Assembly: GCF_030453185.1 (NCBI RefSeq)
Contig: NZ_JAKDKW010000010.1
Location: forward strand, 1 to 51,011
DNA length: 51,011 bases
Direction: 5' to 3'
Origin: Yaniella sp.
GTDB taxonomy: Bacteria; Actinomycetota; Actinomycetes; Actinomycetales; Micrococcaceae
How positions within the stretch are numbered: position 1 is the first letter of the stretch; the number at the start of each line of letters is the position of its first letter. The position numbers were made by a program, and so were the translations under genes. The notes under the pieces are model-generated. The model was given only the letters and a program-made list of their open reading frames with translations. It ran no database searches and was not told the DNA's origin. This document shows, in pieces, positions 24,925 through 34,151 of the stretch.

Positions 24925-26145
24925 CTAGTGCACCTGAGGTTCAGTGGCTCGTGAGATTTGACCCGTCGGCTCTGCCACTGCATTGGCCACCGCAACAGCG
25001 ATACCGGTGGTTATGGGGATCGCCAGCACGAGACCAACAGAACCAACAAGGATACGAACGACCTCTTCAACCATCTCTGCTGACATGAGCGTATCGAGCA
25101 TAGACCTGTCGTACAGCGAAACCACGATGAGCATCGGCAAAGCCGCCCCAGCGTAGGCGAAGGCAATGGTATAGACCGTTGAGGCAATGTGGTCCCGGCC
25201 AATTCGCATACCAGCGGCAAAAAGATTGCGCGGCGAGATAGTCGGTTGTGCGGCTTTGATTTCCCAGACCGCCGAAGACTGAGTAATCGTGACATCGTTG
25301 AGCACACCCAGACCGGCGACCAGTAATCCGGTCAGCACGATACCGGAAAGTCGTATTTCCGGTACGACCGAGGCCAACATATAGGAATATTCTTCACCAA
25401 GCCCGATCAGATAAGCCGAATCAGATGCCCAGGCAGCAAGCCCCGCGGTAAGCAGCAATCCAATAAAGGTGCCCAGGAGCGCTGTAGTAGTACGCAGCGA
25501 AAATCCGTGGGCAAAATACAGCACCACCAACATGATCAACATGCTGCCGATAAGCCCTACCCAGAAAGGCGGCCTGCCCTCCAACAGTGCTGGGATCATA
25601 AACCCGAAAAGCACGACAAACGACAGGACCAGTCCACCGATCGCGCGTACACCTCGCCACCGTGCAACGACTATGACAACTACTGCATACAGTGCGGCCA
25701 GGAGACCGACCGGAATCGTTCGCTCAAAGTCGACAAAGACTCCGGTCTCAGCTAGATCCTCGCCCACGAGAATCTTGACATTATCGCCGCGCACTACTTC
25801 TGATGAAGCTGAGACTTGGACGGGAATCTCCACGTCATAAGTGCCCGAGTCGGTCCCAACCTGTGCGGTTTGACACTCGATATCGACTTGCACGTCCGTG
25901 GGGCTACCGGTATCGGAAGCATCTTCGCATGCGTTAGCCGCAACCGACGTCACCGATCCAGATTCTACCGCGAAGCTCTCGGTGGTCCCGTACGGATCAT
26001 CGAGTGAGAGTTCTTGATGAACACCGGACGGCCAAAGCCAGATCATGGCACCAATGAGGGCAATGCCCATGGGCACCAAGATACTGACCATCCAGATGAT
26101 CACCCTGCGCCGCGTGGCAGGAATACTCGAGGGTACGTTATGCAT
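24925..26145 (-). CDS. YibE/F-family membrane protein
   Basis: 406-aa integral membrane protein. An N-terminal transmembrane helix (about 15-40) is followed by an extracytoplasmic domain of roughly 115 residues with two cysteines, then seven or so membrane segments in the pattern of YibE/F. The GVLNDVTITQSSAVWEI stretch is characteristic. Function is not established for the family. Start ATG 26145 overlaps the upstream GNAT gene by eight bases; ATG 26181 would overlap it by 44 and is less likely. Last gene of glyS-GNAT-yibE/F. Confidence 0.87.
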   Translation of the reverse strand: MHNVPSSIPATRRRVIIWMVSILVPMGIALIGAMIWLWPSGVHQELSLDDPYGTTESFAVESGSVTSVAANACEDASDTGSPTDVQVDIECQTAQVGTDSGTYDVEIPVQVSASSEVVRGDNVKILVGEDLAETGVFVDFERTIPVGLLAALYAVVVIVVARWRGVRAIGGLVLSFVVLFGFMIPALLEGRPPFWVGLIGSMLIMLVVLYFAHGFSLRTTTALLGTFIGLLLTAGLAAWASDSAYLIGLGEEYSYMLASVVPEIRLSGIVLTGLLVAGLGVLNDVTITQSSAVWEIKAAQPTISPRNLFAAGMRIGRDHIASTVYTIAFAYAGAALPMLIVVSLYDRSMLDTLMSAEMVEEVVRILVGSVGLVLAIPITTGIAVAVANAVAEPTGQISRATEPQVH

Positions 26146-27004
26146 GTGGTGGGACGTCAGTCGCCCAAATGGTGGACTCATGTTCGACGATGGCGGTATC
26201 CGATTCGACCGCCGTCTCGATCAACGAATTCAGCACCGTAGTGGAGTTGTCGATCTCGATGGCTAAGCTACGTTCTTCACCTGCAGTGGACAGTAGCGCC
26301 CGGATATGATCGGTCGGATCCGGGTGGTTCGGATCGTGTCCGATGAATAAGTCAACCACGTTTGGCACCGGCCCAGGATATGCAATCGCAAAAGCTGTGA
26401 TGCCCGTGTCTTCACGCGTGATAAACGCTTGCTGCGCACCCGTTTGTGGGGCAAGCAATAACTGCTGTGCCTGAGTGAGTGTGAGATGAGAAGGGTCCCA
26501 ATCGTGAGTAGCGTTGTAGTACTCAGCGACCACTTTGGACAATTCGACCGAGCCTGTCGCTAGCTGTTGGACTTCAAAATCCTTGGATTCAAATGACTTT
26601 GAAGCCACAATTACGCGTTGTGTGTGCTGAATCGGCGAAAAACCCTGATTCGTCAACCAGTTGGCCGTCGTCAGGTCCGTGGAGGCTGATCGGGTTTTCA
26701 GTTCTATATTTTCTGGGGCGCGTTCCAGCAGTTGATTTAGCAGTGCAGTGGCGATGCCGCGTTGGCGTTGCAGCGGGGCGGTTTCGATATAACACCACAT
26801 CCGTTGCGGGTGGATAGCCTGGGCTCGAAGAGCCCCGGCTGCAACCGGGATCTCATCGTCGACGGCCACCAGGCCCACGCCGAAGGGTTTCTGCGTCGAG
26901 GGACCCAACATGGCGCGGTCATGGTGATGTTGTGCGTTGTGTGGATCTGAAAACAGTTCCAGCAGACGAAGGTCATCGCCGTCGTGCCAATCGCGGAATT
27001 CCAC
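26138..27004 (-). CDS. GNAT-family N-acetyltransferase
   Basis: 288-aa protein. The first half carries the acetyl-CoA motif A as QRQRGIATALLNQLLE (about 78-93), and the second half looks like a degenerate second GNAT fold, giving a tandem arrangement. GTG 27004 directly follows the glyS stop (TAAGTG), so translation is coupled. The substrate is unknown. Confidence 0.82.
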   Translation of the reverse strand: MEFRDWHDGDDLRLLELFSDPHNAQHHHDRAMLGPSTQKPFGVGLVAVDDEIPVAAGALRAQAIHPQRMWCYIETAPLQRQRGIATALLNQLLERAPENIELKTRSASTDLTTANWLTNQGFSPIQHTQRVIVASKSFESKDFEVQQLATGSVELSKVVAEYYNATHDWDPSHLTLTQAQQLLLAPQTGAQQAFITREDTGITAFAIAYPGPVPNVVDLFIGHDPNHPDPTDHIRALLSTAGEERSLAIEIDNSTTVLNSLIETAVESDTAIVEHESTIWATDVPPHA

Positions 27005-28381
27005 TTAAACTCCCAGGTGTTCCGATAGGTAGCTTTCGACCTTATCGAGTGAAACGCGTTCTTGAGCCATGGTGTCACGGTCGCGAATTGTCACGGCGTT
27101 ATCGTCGAGCGAGTCAAAGTCGAAGGTCACACAGTACGGTGTACCAATTTCATCGTGACGACGGTAACGGCGCCCGATAGCCCCGGCGTCGTCGTAGTCG
27201 ACATTCCAACGCTTACGCAGATCGGCGGCAAGCTTATTGGCTGGTTCTGCCAGTTCTGCCTTCTTCGACAGCGGGAGGACAGCAGCTTTCACAGGCGCCA
27301 AGCGAGGATCCAGACGCAGCACGGTACGTGTATCAATGCCACCTTTTGTATTCGGAGCTTCATCTTCAGAGTAGGCATCAACGAGGAAGGCCATGAGCGA
27401 GCGTGTCAGACCCCATGATGGTTCGATGACGTACGGTGTGTACCGCTCACCAGAGGCCTGGTCGAAGTACTGCATCTTGGTGCCGGAGCCCTCGGTGTGA
27501 TTACTCAGGTCGAAGTCACCACGATTGGCGATACCCATGAGTTCGCCCCAGTCGCCGCCAGCAAAACCGAATTTGTATTCGAGGTCGATGGTCACCGAGG
27601 AGTAATGCGCGCGTTCGCCGTCTGGCACATTATATTGGCGCAGGTTTTCTGGGTTGAGGCCAAGGTCAAAGAACCAATCTTGTGCTTGGTTGACCCAGGT
27701 ATCGAACCAGGTATCCGCTTCAGCAGGTGGGATAAAGAATTGGATTTCCATCTGTTCGAATTCACGGGTGCGGAAGATGAAGTTTCCGGGGGTGATTTCG
27801 TTGCGGAAGGCTTTACCAATCTGACCGATGCCGAATGGTGGCTTCTTTCGAGAAGTATTTACCACGTTCAAGAAGTTCAGGTACATGCCCTGTGCGGTTT
27901 CTGGCCGCAGGTAGTGTAGCCCGTCTTCGTCAGCTACTGGGCCGAGGAAGGTCCGGATCAGACCTGAGAAGGTGCGCGCTTCGGTCATTTTGCCGCGGGT
28001 GCCACAGTTTGGGCAGACGAGTTCTTCACGTGCCGGGGTGCGGCCGTGCTTGTCTTCGAATGCTTCAATCAAGTGGTCGTCACGGTGGCGGTGGTTACAT
28101 GCGGTGCACTCGGCCAGCGGATCGACGAAAGTTTCGACGTGGCCGGATGCTTCCCAGACTTTACGGGGCAGGATAATGGAAGAGTCCAGACCGACCATGT
28201 CGCCGCGACCTCGAACAAAGTTGTTCCACCACTGAGATTTGATGTTTTCTTTGAGTTCGACGCCGAGTGGACCGTAGTCCCATGCTGAGCGTGAACCGCC
28301 GTAAATCTCACCGGCCTGGAAGACGAATCCGCGGCGTTTTGCCAGGTTAATGACCTGGTCGAGAGTGGACGGTTGTGCCAT
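27005..28381 (-). CDS. glyS: Glycine-tRNA ligase (alpha2 type)
   Basis: 458-aa class II aminoacyl-tRNA synthetase that charges tRNA(Gly). Motif 1 and Gly recognition lie in [23 protein letters not shown]; motif 2 is [21 protein letters not shown]; motif 3 is near the C-terminus with the anticodon-binding domain after it. A zinc-type cluster (CTACNHRH and CPNCG) is visible around 95-130. Start: ATG 28381 (MAQPSTLD) matches homologues and has GGAAAG upstream. ATG 28399 is open and has TAATTT seven bases before it, so a leaderless longer form is a real alternative. First gene of its operon. Confidence 0.96.
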   Translation of the reverse strand: MAQPSTLDQVINLAKRRGFVFQAGEIYGGSRSAWDYGPLGVELKENIKSQWWNNFVRGRGDMVGLDSSIILPRKVWEASGHVETFVDPLAECTACNHRHRDDHLIEAFEDKHGRTPAREELVCPNCGTRGKMTEARTFSGLIRTFLGPVADEDGLHYLRPETAQGMYLNFLNVVNTSRKKPPFGIGQIGKAFRNEITPGNFIFRTREFEQMEIQFFIPPAEADTWFDTWVNQAQDWFFDLGLNPENLRQYNVPDGERAHYSSVTIDLEYKFGFAGGDWGELMGIANRGDFDLSNHTEGSGTKMQYFDQASGERYTPYVIEPSWGLTRSLMAFLVDAYSEDEAPNTKGGIDTRTVLRLDPRLAPVKAAVLPLSKKAELAEPANKLAADLRKRWNVDYDDAGAIGRRYRRHDEIGTPYCVTFDFDSLDDNAVTIRDRDTMAQERVSLDKVESYLSEHLGV

Positions 28382-28496
28382 GGAGGTATCACTTTCCATT
28401 ATCGAAAAATTACACGTTTGATGGTGAGGTCATGAATAGACCTGTAGCTAGTTTAGGTTAGTCGATTCTTTCGCGCTTGTGGGTGACAATGGAGGT

Positions 28497-28727
28497 ATGA
28501 GCACCAATAGCGAAACACTTGTGATCCGTGACGATATGATCCGCCTTGGTCAGGCTTTGAAGCTGGCCAATGTAGTGGAAGACGGGGTTGACGCCCGGGA
28601 TATGATTACGGCCGGAGAAGTTCTGGTTAATGGGGAAACGGAGACGCGCCGCGGACGACAACTTTTTGCCGACGACGTGATTACCCTCGACAAACTTGAG
28701 CTCGATGTCGTGATCGAAACCGAGTAG
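28497..28727 (+). CDS. S4-domain RNA-binding protein
   Basis: 76-aa protein made of one S4 fold: MIRLGQALKLANVVEDG, then MITAGEVLVNGETETRRGRQL and a final DVI strand. It resembles the YaaA/YbcJ-type small S4 proteins that bind structured RNA. The start is debatable. ATG 28497 fits homologues, but GGAGG lies only one base upstream, too close to work, and GACAAT sits six bases before the ATG, so a leaderless mRNA is possible. GTG 28479 is an alternative. Divergent from glyS. Confidence 0.85.
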   Translation: MSTNSETLVIRDDMIRLGQALKLANVVEDGVDARDMITAGEVLVNGETETRRGRQLFADDVITLDKLELDVVIETE

Positions 28728-28750
28728 CCTGCGATGCTCGCAGGGTTTCG

Positions 28751-29386
28751 CTACATGTGTTCGTTGAGAAACGTCATGAAGTGTGCGATTTCCTGCGGGT
28801 GAATGCCGTGACCGATCCCGTTATAGGTACGTTCTTCGAGATTGACGCGTGGTCGTAGCCAGGCACCAGTTTCCGCGATCCGATCGGATGCTACGATCGG
28901 GTCGCCTGGGTCATAGCCCCAAAAGAAGGGCTGCTTGGTTGCGGCAACCTGGTCGTCCTGGAACAGGGATTGCAGTTCAGGTGTGCCAGTAGCGTCCACA
29001 ACAAAGCCTGAGAGACCAATAATGGTCGCGTATGCGCCCGGCCGCATGCGCATCAGCGACGTAGCCATGGCCATGCCCTGGGAGAATCCGAGCAGAGATA
29101 CGCTGCGATAGTCGGAAGCTACGGATTGCACCCAGTCATCGAGCTGCTTCACCGGAGTAACGATGTCTTGGCCATTGGCTTCAAGCTCGGTCGAGATCGG
29201 AAACCAGCAGTAACCCCCGAAGTGTTCTGGCAGTTTTTTGGGTGCTTGCACGCTCGCGATCGTATACCGGTCGTCGAAAGAATTTCCCAGTGGGACCAGA
29301 TCATTTTCGTCTGCTCCGAACCCGTGGAGAAAGACAACGAGATCCGATTCGGGGCGGGGTGTTTCGTGCGACCAACGAACGTGCAT
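28751..29386 (-). CDS. Alpha/beta hydrolase (carboxylesterase/phospholipase family)
   Basis: 211-aa serine hydrolase with HGFGADENDL after the first strand, nucleophile S102 in GFSQG, and likely acid D162 and base H193 (GIGHG). The size and HGFGADE motif match the small carboxylesterase/lysophospholipase group. It lies six bases after metX and is probably cotranscribed, but no methionine-related function is obvious. Confidence 0.88.
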   Translation of the reverse strand: MHVRWSHETPRPESDLVVFLHGFGADENDLVPLGNSFDDRYTIASVQAPKKLPEHFGGYCWFPISTELEANGQDIVTPVKQLDDWVQSVASDYRSVSLLGFSQGMAMATSLMRMRPGAYATIIGLSGFVVDATGTPELQSLFQDDQVAATKQPFFWGYDPGDPIVASDRIAETGAWLRPRVNLEERTYNGIGHGIHPQEIAHFMTFLNEHM

Positions 29387-29392
29387 GCTTAT

Positions 29393-30526
29393 TCAGAGTC
29401 CTAACGTATCGATCATGGCATCAGCTACCTGGTGTAGATCTGTCAAAAACCCGTCGTGGCCGATGGGCGAATCGATCAGGTGCACCGGAGTGTGAGGCCC
29501 GAAGTCAGCGGCCAATTGGTAGCTCTGTTCTGGGAAATATAGCCTATCCGAGTTGACCGCCACAATGAACGGTGTTGCGGTAATCCCGGAAACAGCAGCG
29601 GCCTGTCCCCCACGTCCTCGACCGACGTCATGCGACATTAAGGCTTCCGTAAGCGCAACATAAGAATTCGCATCAAACCGTACGGCCAGATCTTTGGCTT
29701 TGTAATCCAGATACGACTCGATTTGATACCGGCCGCTTCGCTCAGAAACCGGTGAACTCAGTGGGTCTTCCTCATTCTGGAATTTGCGCCCAAAACGAGC
29801 GTTCAGTTCTGATTCAGAGCGGTAGTTAATATGGGCGATACGACGGGCGATTCCGAGTCCTTGTACGGGAGCGGGGCCGTCATAGTAGTCACCGTTGTTG
29901 AAGTTCGGGTCCAGCCGGATGGCTTCAACCTGTGCTTGAGCAAACGCGATTTGCTCTGCGGTGGAATACCCACCACATGCGATAACACCTACCCCTGCCA
30001 CACGAGCTGGATACATTGCTGCCCATTCAAGTGCACGCCCGCCGCCCATGGAACCGCCTATTACCGCGTGGAACCGTTCGATTCCCAAGATATTGGCGAG
30101 TTTGGCTTCGGCATTGACCGAGTCCCGAATGGTAACAAATGGGAATCGTGCACCATAGGGCTGCTGGTCTTCGTCTAAGGATGAGGGCCCTGTCGAACCG
30201 TAGCAACCACCTATCATGTTGGTGGCGATGACGAACCACTTATCCGTGTCGATAGGTTTACCCGGGCCAACGAGATATTCCCACCAGCCGGGTTCGGGTA
30301 GCTGTGCAGACGAGGCAACGTGGCTATCACCGGTCAAGGCATGCTGAATGAGTACCGCGTTAGTTTTTTCAGTGTTGAGTTTGCCCCATGTTTCATATGC
30401 GACCTCGACCTGCGGCAAATACCCACCGGTTTCAAAATGCAGCTCACCGATAGCTACTGTCTTGAGGGCAGATCCTGCTGCCACATAAGTTGCCGGGTCG
30501 GTCACAGATTCAAGATCCAATGACAT
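29393..30526 (-). CDS. metX: Homoserine O-acetyltransferase
   Basis: 377-aa alpha/beta-hydrolase-fold enzyme that acetylates homoserine from acetyl-CoA, the entry step of direct-sulfhydrylation methionine synthesis. It has nucleophile S159 in GGSMGGGRALEW, HALTGDSHV in the N-terminal core, TNMIGGCYGSTGP, and the terminal His in IGHDGFL. ATG 30526 has AAGGAG upstream. Acetyl versus succinyl specificity is set by few residues, so acetyl is inferred from the metY partner. Second gene of metY-metX-hydrolase, under the SAM-IV riboswitch. Confidence 0.94.
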   Translation of the reverse strand: MSLDLESVTDPATYVAAGSALKTVAIGELHFETGGYLPQVEVAYETWGKLNTEKTNAVLIQHALTGDSHVASSAQLPEPGWWEYLVGPGKPIDTDKWFVIATNMIGGCYGSTGPSSLDEDQQPYGARFPFVTIRDSVNAEAKLANILGIERFHAVIGGSMGGGRALEWAAMYPARVAGVGVIACGGYSTAEQIAFAQAQVEAIRLDPNFNNGDYYDGPAPVQGLGIARRIAHINYRSESELNARFGRKFQNEEDPLSSPVSERSGRYQIESYLDYKAKDLAVRFDANSYVALTEALMSHDVGRGRGGQAAAVSGITATPFIVAVNSDRLYFPEQSYQLAADFGPHTPVHLIDSPIGHDGFLTDLHQVADAMIDTLGL

Positions 30527-30542
30527 GACCTTTCACTCCTTG

Positions 30543-31880
30543 TTAAACAGCTGCAGCGGCGGCAAAGCCGGACTGCAGGTCGTCCAAAATGTCTGTGATA
30601 TCTTCCAGGCCAACCGAAAGTCGTACTAGCCCGGGGTTGACACCCGCGGCAAGCTGTTCTGCTTCGGAGAGTTGAGCGTGGGTGGTGGTGGCAGGATGTA
30701 CAACCAGGGAACGCACATCGCCGAGGTTTGCAACCAGTTTGTGCAATGTCAGAGATTCCGCAAACTTTTGGCCTGCATCCTTGCCACCTGCGATGTTGAA
30801 GGCAACGATGCCGGAGGTCCCGTTTGGCAACAACTGCTGCGCACGGTCGTAATACGGTGAGGATTTCAAACCGGCGTACTGCACGCTTTCGACTTGTGGA
30901 TGCGCCTCGAGCCATTCGGCAACACGCTGAGCGTTCTCCAAATGGCGCTCCATCCGCAGTGACAGCGTCTCTAGCCCGAGGTTCAGTAGGAAGGAGTTGA
31001 AGGGCGAAGCGGAATTACCCAGGTCGCGCAGCAATTGTGTGCGTATGCGAAGGATGTAGGAGAGGTTGGCCCCTAGTGGCCCATTTGGACCAAAATCGGT
31101 GCCGAAAACTACACCGTGGTAGGACTCGTCTGGCTCATTGAACCAAGGGAATTTATCCGGGTTTGCGGTCCAGTCAAAGTTCCCAGAATCAACAATCACT
31201 CCCCCAACCACGGCGGCATGACCACTCAGGTACTTCGTGGTGGAGTGCACAGTGATATCGGCCCCATGCTCGAAGGGACGAAATACCGTCGGTGGGGTCA
31301 ACGTTGAATCGATAATGAGCGGGACCCCAGCGTTGTGTGCCACATCGGATACTGCGCGAACATCGAGTACATCAGCCTTTGGGTTACCCAAGACTTCAGC
31401 AAACACAGCTTTGGTGTTTGGTTTGATGGCATTGCGCCACTCATCCAGGTCTTCTGGATTCTGCACAAAAATAGTCTCAATGCCAAGCCGAGGAAGCGTG
31501 TGTTTAAATAGGTTTTGTGTACCGCCATACAACGACGTAGACACCACGACAGAATCACCCGCGCCAGCAACATTTAGCACACTCAGTGTGGTTGCAGACT
31601 GTCCTGAGGACAGTAGAACTGCACCGACGCCGCCTTCGAGTGCTGCGATTTTGTTTTCAACAGCATCATTGGTGGGGTTGGTGAGTCGCGAGTAGATAGG
31701 ACCCAGCTCTGACAGCCCGAATCTTCCGGCTGCCGTAGCCGTATCTGGAAAGTTAAAACTCGTTGACTGATAAATGGGCAGTTGTGTTGCCCCAAAGTCT
31801 GTGTCTTCGACCATCCCGGAATGAATCTGACGGGTAGTCAATCCCCAGGTGGACTGGTCGGTGATATCACGTTGTGTCAA
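30543..31880 (-). CDS. metY: O-acetylhomoserine aminocarboxypropyltransferase (sulfhydrylase)
   Basis: 445-aa PLP enzyme that makes homocysteine from O-acetylhomoserine and sulfide. The PLP lysine is K216 in HSTTKYLSGHA; SSGQSATTL binds the phosphate, and YSRLTNPTNDAVENKIAALEGG is typical of the Cys/Met-metabolism family. The long (445-aa) form and lack of cystathionine-synthase features favour MetY. It starts with TTG at 31880, AAGGAG nine bases upstream, and that ribosome-binding site is held in a predicted hairpin (31884-31914) below a SAM-IV riboswitch. Expression should fall when SAM is plentiful. Confidence 0.94.
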   Translation of the reverse strand: MTQRDITDQSTWGLTTRQIHSGMVEDTDFGATQLPIYQSTSFNFPDTATAAGRFGLSELGPIYSRLTNPTNDAVENKIAALEGGVGAVLLSSGQSATTLSVLNVAGAGDSVVVSTSLYGGTQNLFKHTLPRLGIETIFVQNPEDLDEWRNAIKPNTKAVFAEVLGNPKADVLDVRAVSDVAHNAGVPLIIDSTLTPPTVFRPFEHGADITVHSTTKYLSGHAAVVGGVIVDSGNFDWTANPDKFPWFNEPDESYHGVVFGTDFGPNGPLGANLSYILRIRTQLLRDLGNSASPFNSFLLNLGLETLSLRMERHLENAQRVAEWLEAHPQVESVQYAGLKSSPYYDRAQQLLPNGTSGIVAFNIAGGKDAGQKFAESLTLHKLVANLGDVRSLVVHPATTTHAQLSEAEQLAAGVNPGLVRLSVGLEDITDILDDLQSGFAAAAAV

Positions 31881-31883
31881 TGC

Positions 31884-31914
31884 AAAGACTCCTTCTGAAT
31901 TTCAAGGGGTCTTT
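31884..31914 (-). promoter_or_regulatory. Hairpin that sequesters the metY ribosome-binding site
   Basis: On the minus strand AAAGACCCCTT (31904-31914) pairs with AAGGAGTCTTT (31884-31894), with one mismatch and a nine-base loop. The second arm holds the AAGGAG Shine-Dalgarno. The first arm can alternatively pair with GGGTCTT (31954-31960) at the 3' end of the riboswitch, giving mutually exclusive structures. Confidence 0.65.
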
Positions 31915-31955
31915 CAACGCTACGTCTACCGCGCAGGTTATATGACGTGCGCGAA

Positions 31956-32067
31956 GACCCGCGCTTGTCCCAATTTGCCATGAGACCTGGTCCTCACCCG
32001 GGGCACCCCACCGCGGAGGAGGGTTGCCGGTCAGTAAGCCGGGGCATTACTACTGACACTCGTGACC
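31956..32067 (-). promoter_or_regulatory. SAM-IV riboswitch
   Basis: Read from 32067 down, the sequence matches the SAM-IV consensus as I recall it: GGTCACGAGTG at the 5' end, GCCCCGGC, CCGGCAACCCTCC, CCGCGGTGGGGTGCC, CCGGGTGAGGACC, and the conserved 3' segment ACAAGCGCGGGTC. SAM-IV aptamers bind S-adenosylmethionine and are known from Actinomycetales upstream of methionine genes. Here it sits 76 bases before metY. No terminator with a T-tract follows, so control is probably translational. Confidence 0.93.
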
Positions 32068-32201
32068 AATACCCACTACTATGCCAGAAAAAGCCTCGAA
32101 TGGCGACTTACCACCGAGCGGCGCCAGACGACTCTCTCACTTTAAGCCGGTAGCAACGAATTGGACGGTTTTGAACCCTGCAAAAGCTGGATTACTCGTT
32201 G

Positions 32202-32207
32202 TAGTGT
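32202..32207 (+). promoter_or_regulatory. Candidate -10 hexamer for the leaderless baeRF gene
   Basis: TAGTGT lies six bases before ATG 32214, and no Shine-Dalgarno is present. It matches TANNNT with leaderless spacing. Confidence 0.4.
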
Positions 32208-32213
32208 TGATGC

Positions 32214-33308
32214 ATGGAACAACTCGGATACTTTGATGACATCACAGCTGATGACTTGAAGGCGATGGCTGCAGCCACAGGCCCGAAGGTCACTATCTAT
32301 CTGCCCACTGCACCTCCGCAACATCAACCGCAAGACACGGCCACACGTGTCAAGTCGCTGGTGAACGAGGCTCGTCGAAAACTCGTCAATGCTGGCGTAC
32401 CCGAATCAGATGCCAAAGACATGATGGCATCCTTTGACGCAATAGCCACCGATGCTCCTTTCCTACGCCAGCAAGGAGAATCCCTTGCGCTATTCGCAGC
32501 GAAAGGACTCAACCTGGTCTACCGCTTGGGGGTCCCGGTCGCCGAATATACTCACGTTGCCGAACATTTCGTACTTCGCCCGATCTCAGAAACTCTAACG
32601 AAATCCCACTCGTTCTATATTCTCGGTGTTTCGCAGAATAAAGTTCGCTTACTCGACGCCACTAAAGATTCCGTCGTTCAACTAGATCTGCAAGACATCG
32701 TTCCTGAATCGTTCGAGGAAGTTACCAACACGGATGATCGCCAGGCGACGCTGCAAAATCGCTCCGTGGGCAGCAATGGCACTATGTTCCATGGCCATGG
32801 CGGCATCGCTGATAGTCAAGATGCCGAAGTATCTCGCTATTTCCACAAGGTCGGCGACTCGCTCGGTGATCTCTTGGGACGTGCTCGTTCCCAGCCGATG
32901 GTCCTGGCTGGTGTCGCAGAAAATGTGACTGCTCTGAAAGCTTCATCCTCCTACCCTGTTGTAGCAGAGGATTTCATCTCAGGTAATCCAGACTCAGTAT
33001 CTAATCGCGAACTCCAGAAGTCTGGTTGGGAAGTTGTTCGGCCCCACTTCGCGGCAAACGATGACGCTGCATTCGGTCGATTCGCAGATGTCTCCGGTAC
33101 GGGCCTTGGCGAAACTCAACCGGATGTGATCCGTGAAGCAGCTGTAGCAGGTCGTATCGATACCCTATTCATCAATCCATCGCTCAACGCCTCCGACGGT
33201 ACCGGCGATGTGAATACGGCAATTCTGCACACCAAACTAAATTCAGGCGATATCGTGATCATCTCTGATGGACGCGTTGAAAACGTTGCCGCACTCATGC
33301 GCTACTAA
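32214..33308 (+). CDS. Bacterial eRF1-related protein (baeRF family; possible Balon-type ribosome hibernation factor)
   Basis: 364-aa soluble protein with the three-part layout of bacterial eRF1-like proteins. The N-terminal region (1-115) contains VTIYLPTAPPQ. The middle region (about 125-245) has FYILGVSQNKVRLLDA, MFHGHGG and a SRYFHKVGDSLGDLLG helix. The C-terminal region (about 245-364) resembles eRF1 domain 3 (PMVLAGVAENV, REAAVAGRIDTLFINP, GDIVIISDG). There is no GGQ tripeptide, so it is not a peptide-release enzyme. Relatives include Balon, which occupies the A site of idle ribosomes; that role is inferred here by family, not shown. Monocistronic, with a probable leaderless start and a strong terminator. 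Confidence 0.78.
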   Translation: MEQLGYFDDITADDLKAMAAATGPKVTIYLPTAPPQHQPQDTATRVKSLVNEARRKLVNAGVPESDAKDMMASFDAIATDAPFLRQQGESLALFAAKGLNLVYRLGVPVAEYTHVAEHFVLRPISETLTKSHSFYILGVSQNKVRLLDATKDSVVQLDLQDIVPESFEEVTNTDDRQATLQNRSVGSNGTMFHGHGGIADSQDAEVSRYFHKVGDSLGDLLGRARSQPMVLAGVAENVTALKASSSYPVVAEDFISGNPDSVSNRELQKSGWEVVRPHFAANDDAAFGRFADVSGTGLGETQPDVIREAAVAGRIDTLFINPSLNASDGTGDVNTAILHTKLNSGDIVIISDGRVENVAALMRY

Positions 33309-33318
33309 ATAAGACAGT

Positions 33319-33367
33319 CAAACAAACTTGCCCCTCGGTTTTGAAACCGAGGGGCAAGTTTGTTTTA
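33319..33367 (+). terminator. Intrinsic terminator after the baeRF gene
   Basis: A 21-bp near-perfect stem (33321-33341 with 33344-33364) rich in GC at its centre is followed by TTT. It begins 13 bases after the stop. Confidence 0.9.
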
Positions 33368-33449
33368 GTCATCTTCACAAAGTGTGGCTTTAACCCCATT
33401 TCATGACTTATTTCATTTTCATGGACTGAAGCGTGAAAAACTGTTGACT

Positions 33450-34094
33450 ATGCGCTTGGATCATGTTTCTTATGCTGTAGGTCCCGAAGGACTCGTTGCT
33501 ACCGCTGACAAAATTGCTCAGCAACTCGGTATCAACTGGGTCAATGGTGGTATCCACCCGCGCTTTGGGACACGTAATCTCTTCTTCCCGATGAAAAACC
33601 GTCAATACTTTGAAATTGTTGAAGTTCTCGAACACCCAGCAGCTGAAAAAGCACCGTTCGGACAGGCCGTTCGTGCCCGCTCGAAAATGGGTGGAGGCTG
33701 GATGGGCTGGGTCGTCTCTGTTGATGACATGACGCCTTTCGAAGAACGTCTCGACCGCCGTGCCGTACCCGGCGGGCGCACATTCCCCGACGGTCGCACA
33801 CTGGAATGGGAGCAGATCGGTATCAAAGGCCTCATCGCCGATCCGCAGGTGCCCTACATTCTGCGTTGGCTCGAGGACACCGAAGATCTGCACCCATCCC
33901 AAGCAGAACCGGCAAACGCCTCGATCGAATCCATCACAATCGCGGGGAACCGACCACGCGTACGTGATTGGTTGGGTCTGGGCGACACCGATGAGCTTGT
34001 CGACGACCTCAACATCAAATACTTAGCCCCCTCAGGGACGCCCGGGATTGCAGAAGTATCCTTCTCGACGCCCAAGGGCACCGTCACCATCTAA
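33450..34094 (+). CDS. VOC/glyoxalase-like domain protein
   Basis: 214-aa protein beginning MRLDHVSYAVGPEGL and containing the FGTRNLFFPMKNRQYFEIVEVLE segment typical of glyoxalase-like (PF13468-type) proteins. The first metal-ligand His is in LDHVSYAV and a Glu is in YFEIVEVL. The substrate is unknown. ATG 33450 is chosen because the family begins there; the frame extends upstream to 33384. No good ribosome-binding site is visible. Flanked by strong terminators, so monocistronic. Confidence 0.82.
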   Translation: MRLDHVSYAVGPEGLVATADKIAQQLGINWVNGGIHPRFGTRNLFFPMKNRQYFEIVEVLEHPAAEKAPFGQAVRARSKMGGGWMGWVVSVDDMTPFEERLDRRAVPGGRTFPDGRTLEWEQIGIKGLIADPQVPYILRWLEDTEDLHPSQAEPANASIESITIAGNRPRVRDWLGLGDTDELVDDLNIKYLAPSGTPGIAEVSFSTPKGTVTI

Positions 34095-34151
34095 TACTCT
34101 CCAACCTGTGTCGCTTGCCAGCTTCGTATGCTCGGCTTCGACACTGAGCGG

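Noticed and set aside
26146-26181. Earlier ATG for the YibE/F gene
   Set aside because: It would overlap the upstream acetyltransferase by 44 bases and has no ribosome-binding site.
28381-28480. T-box or other leader riboswitch for glyS
   Set aside because: The region before glyS is under 120 bases, shared with a divergent gene, and shows no T-box sequence or terminator.
31947-32153. Plus-strand open frame upstream of metY
   Set aside because: It is antisense to the SAM-IV riboswitch, whose conserved sequence explains the region.
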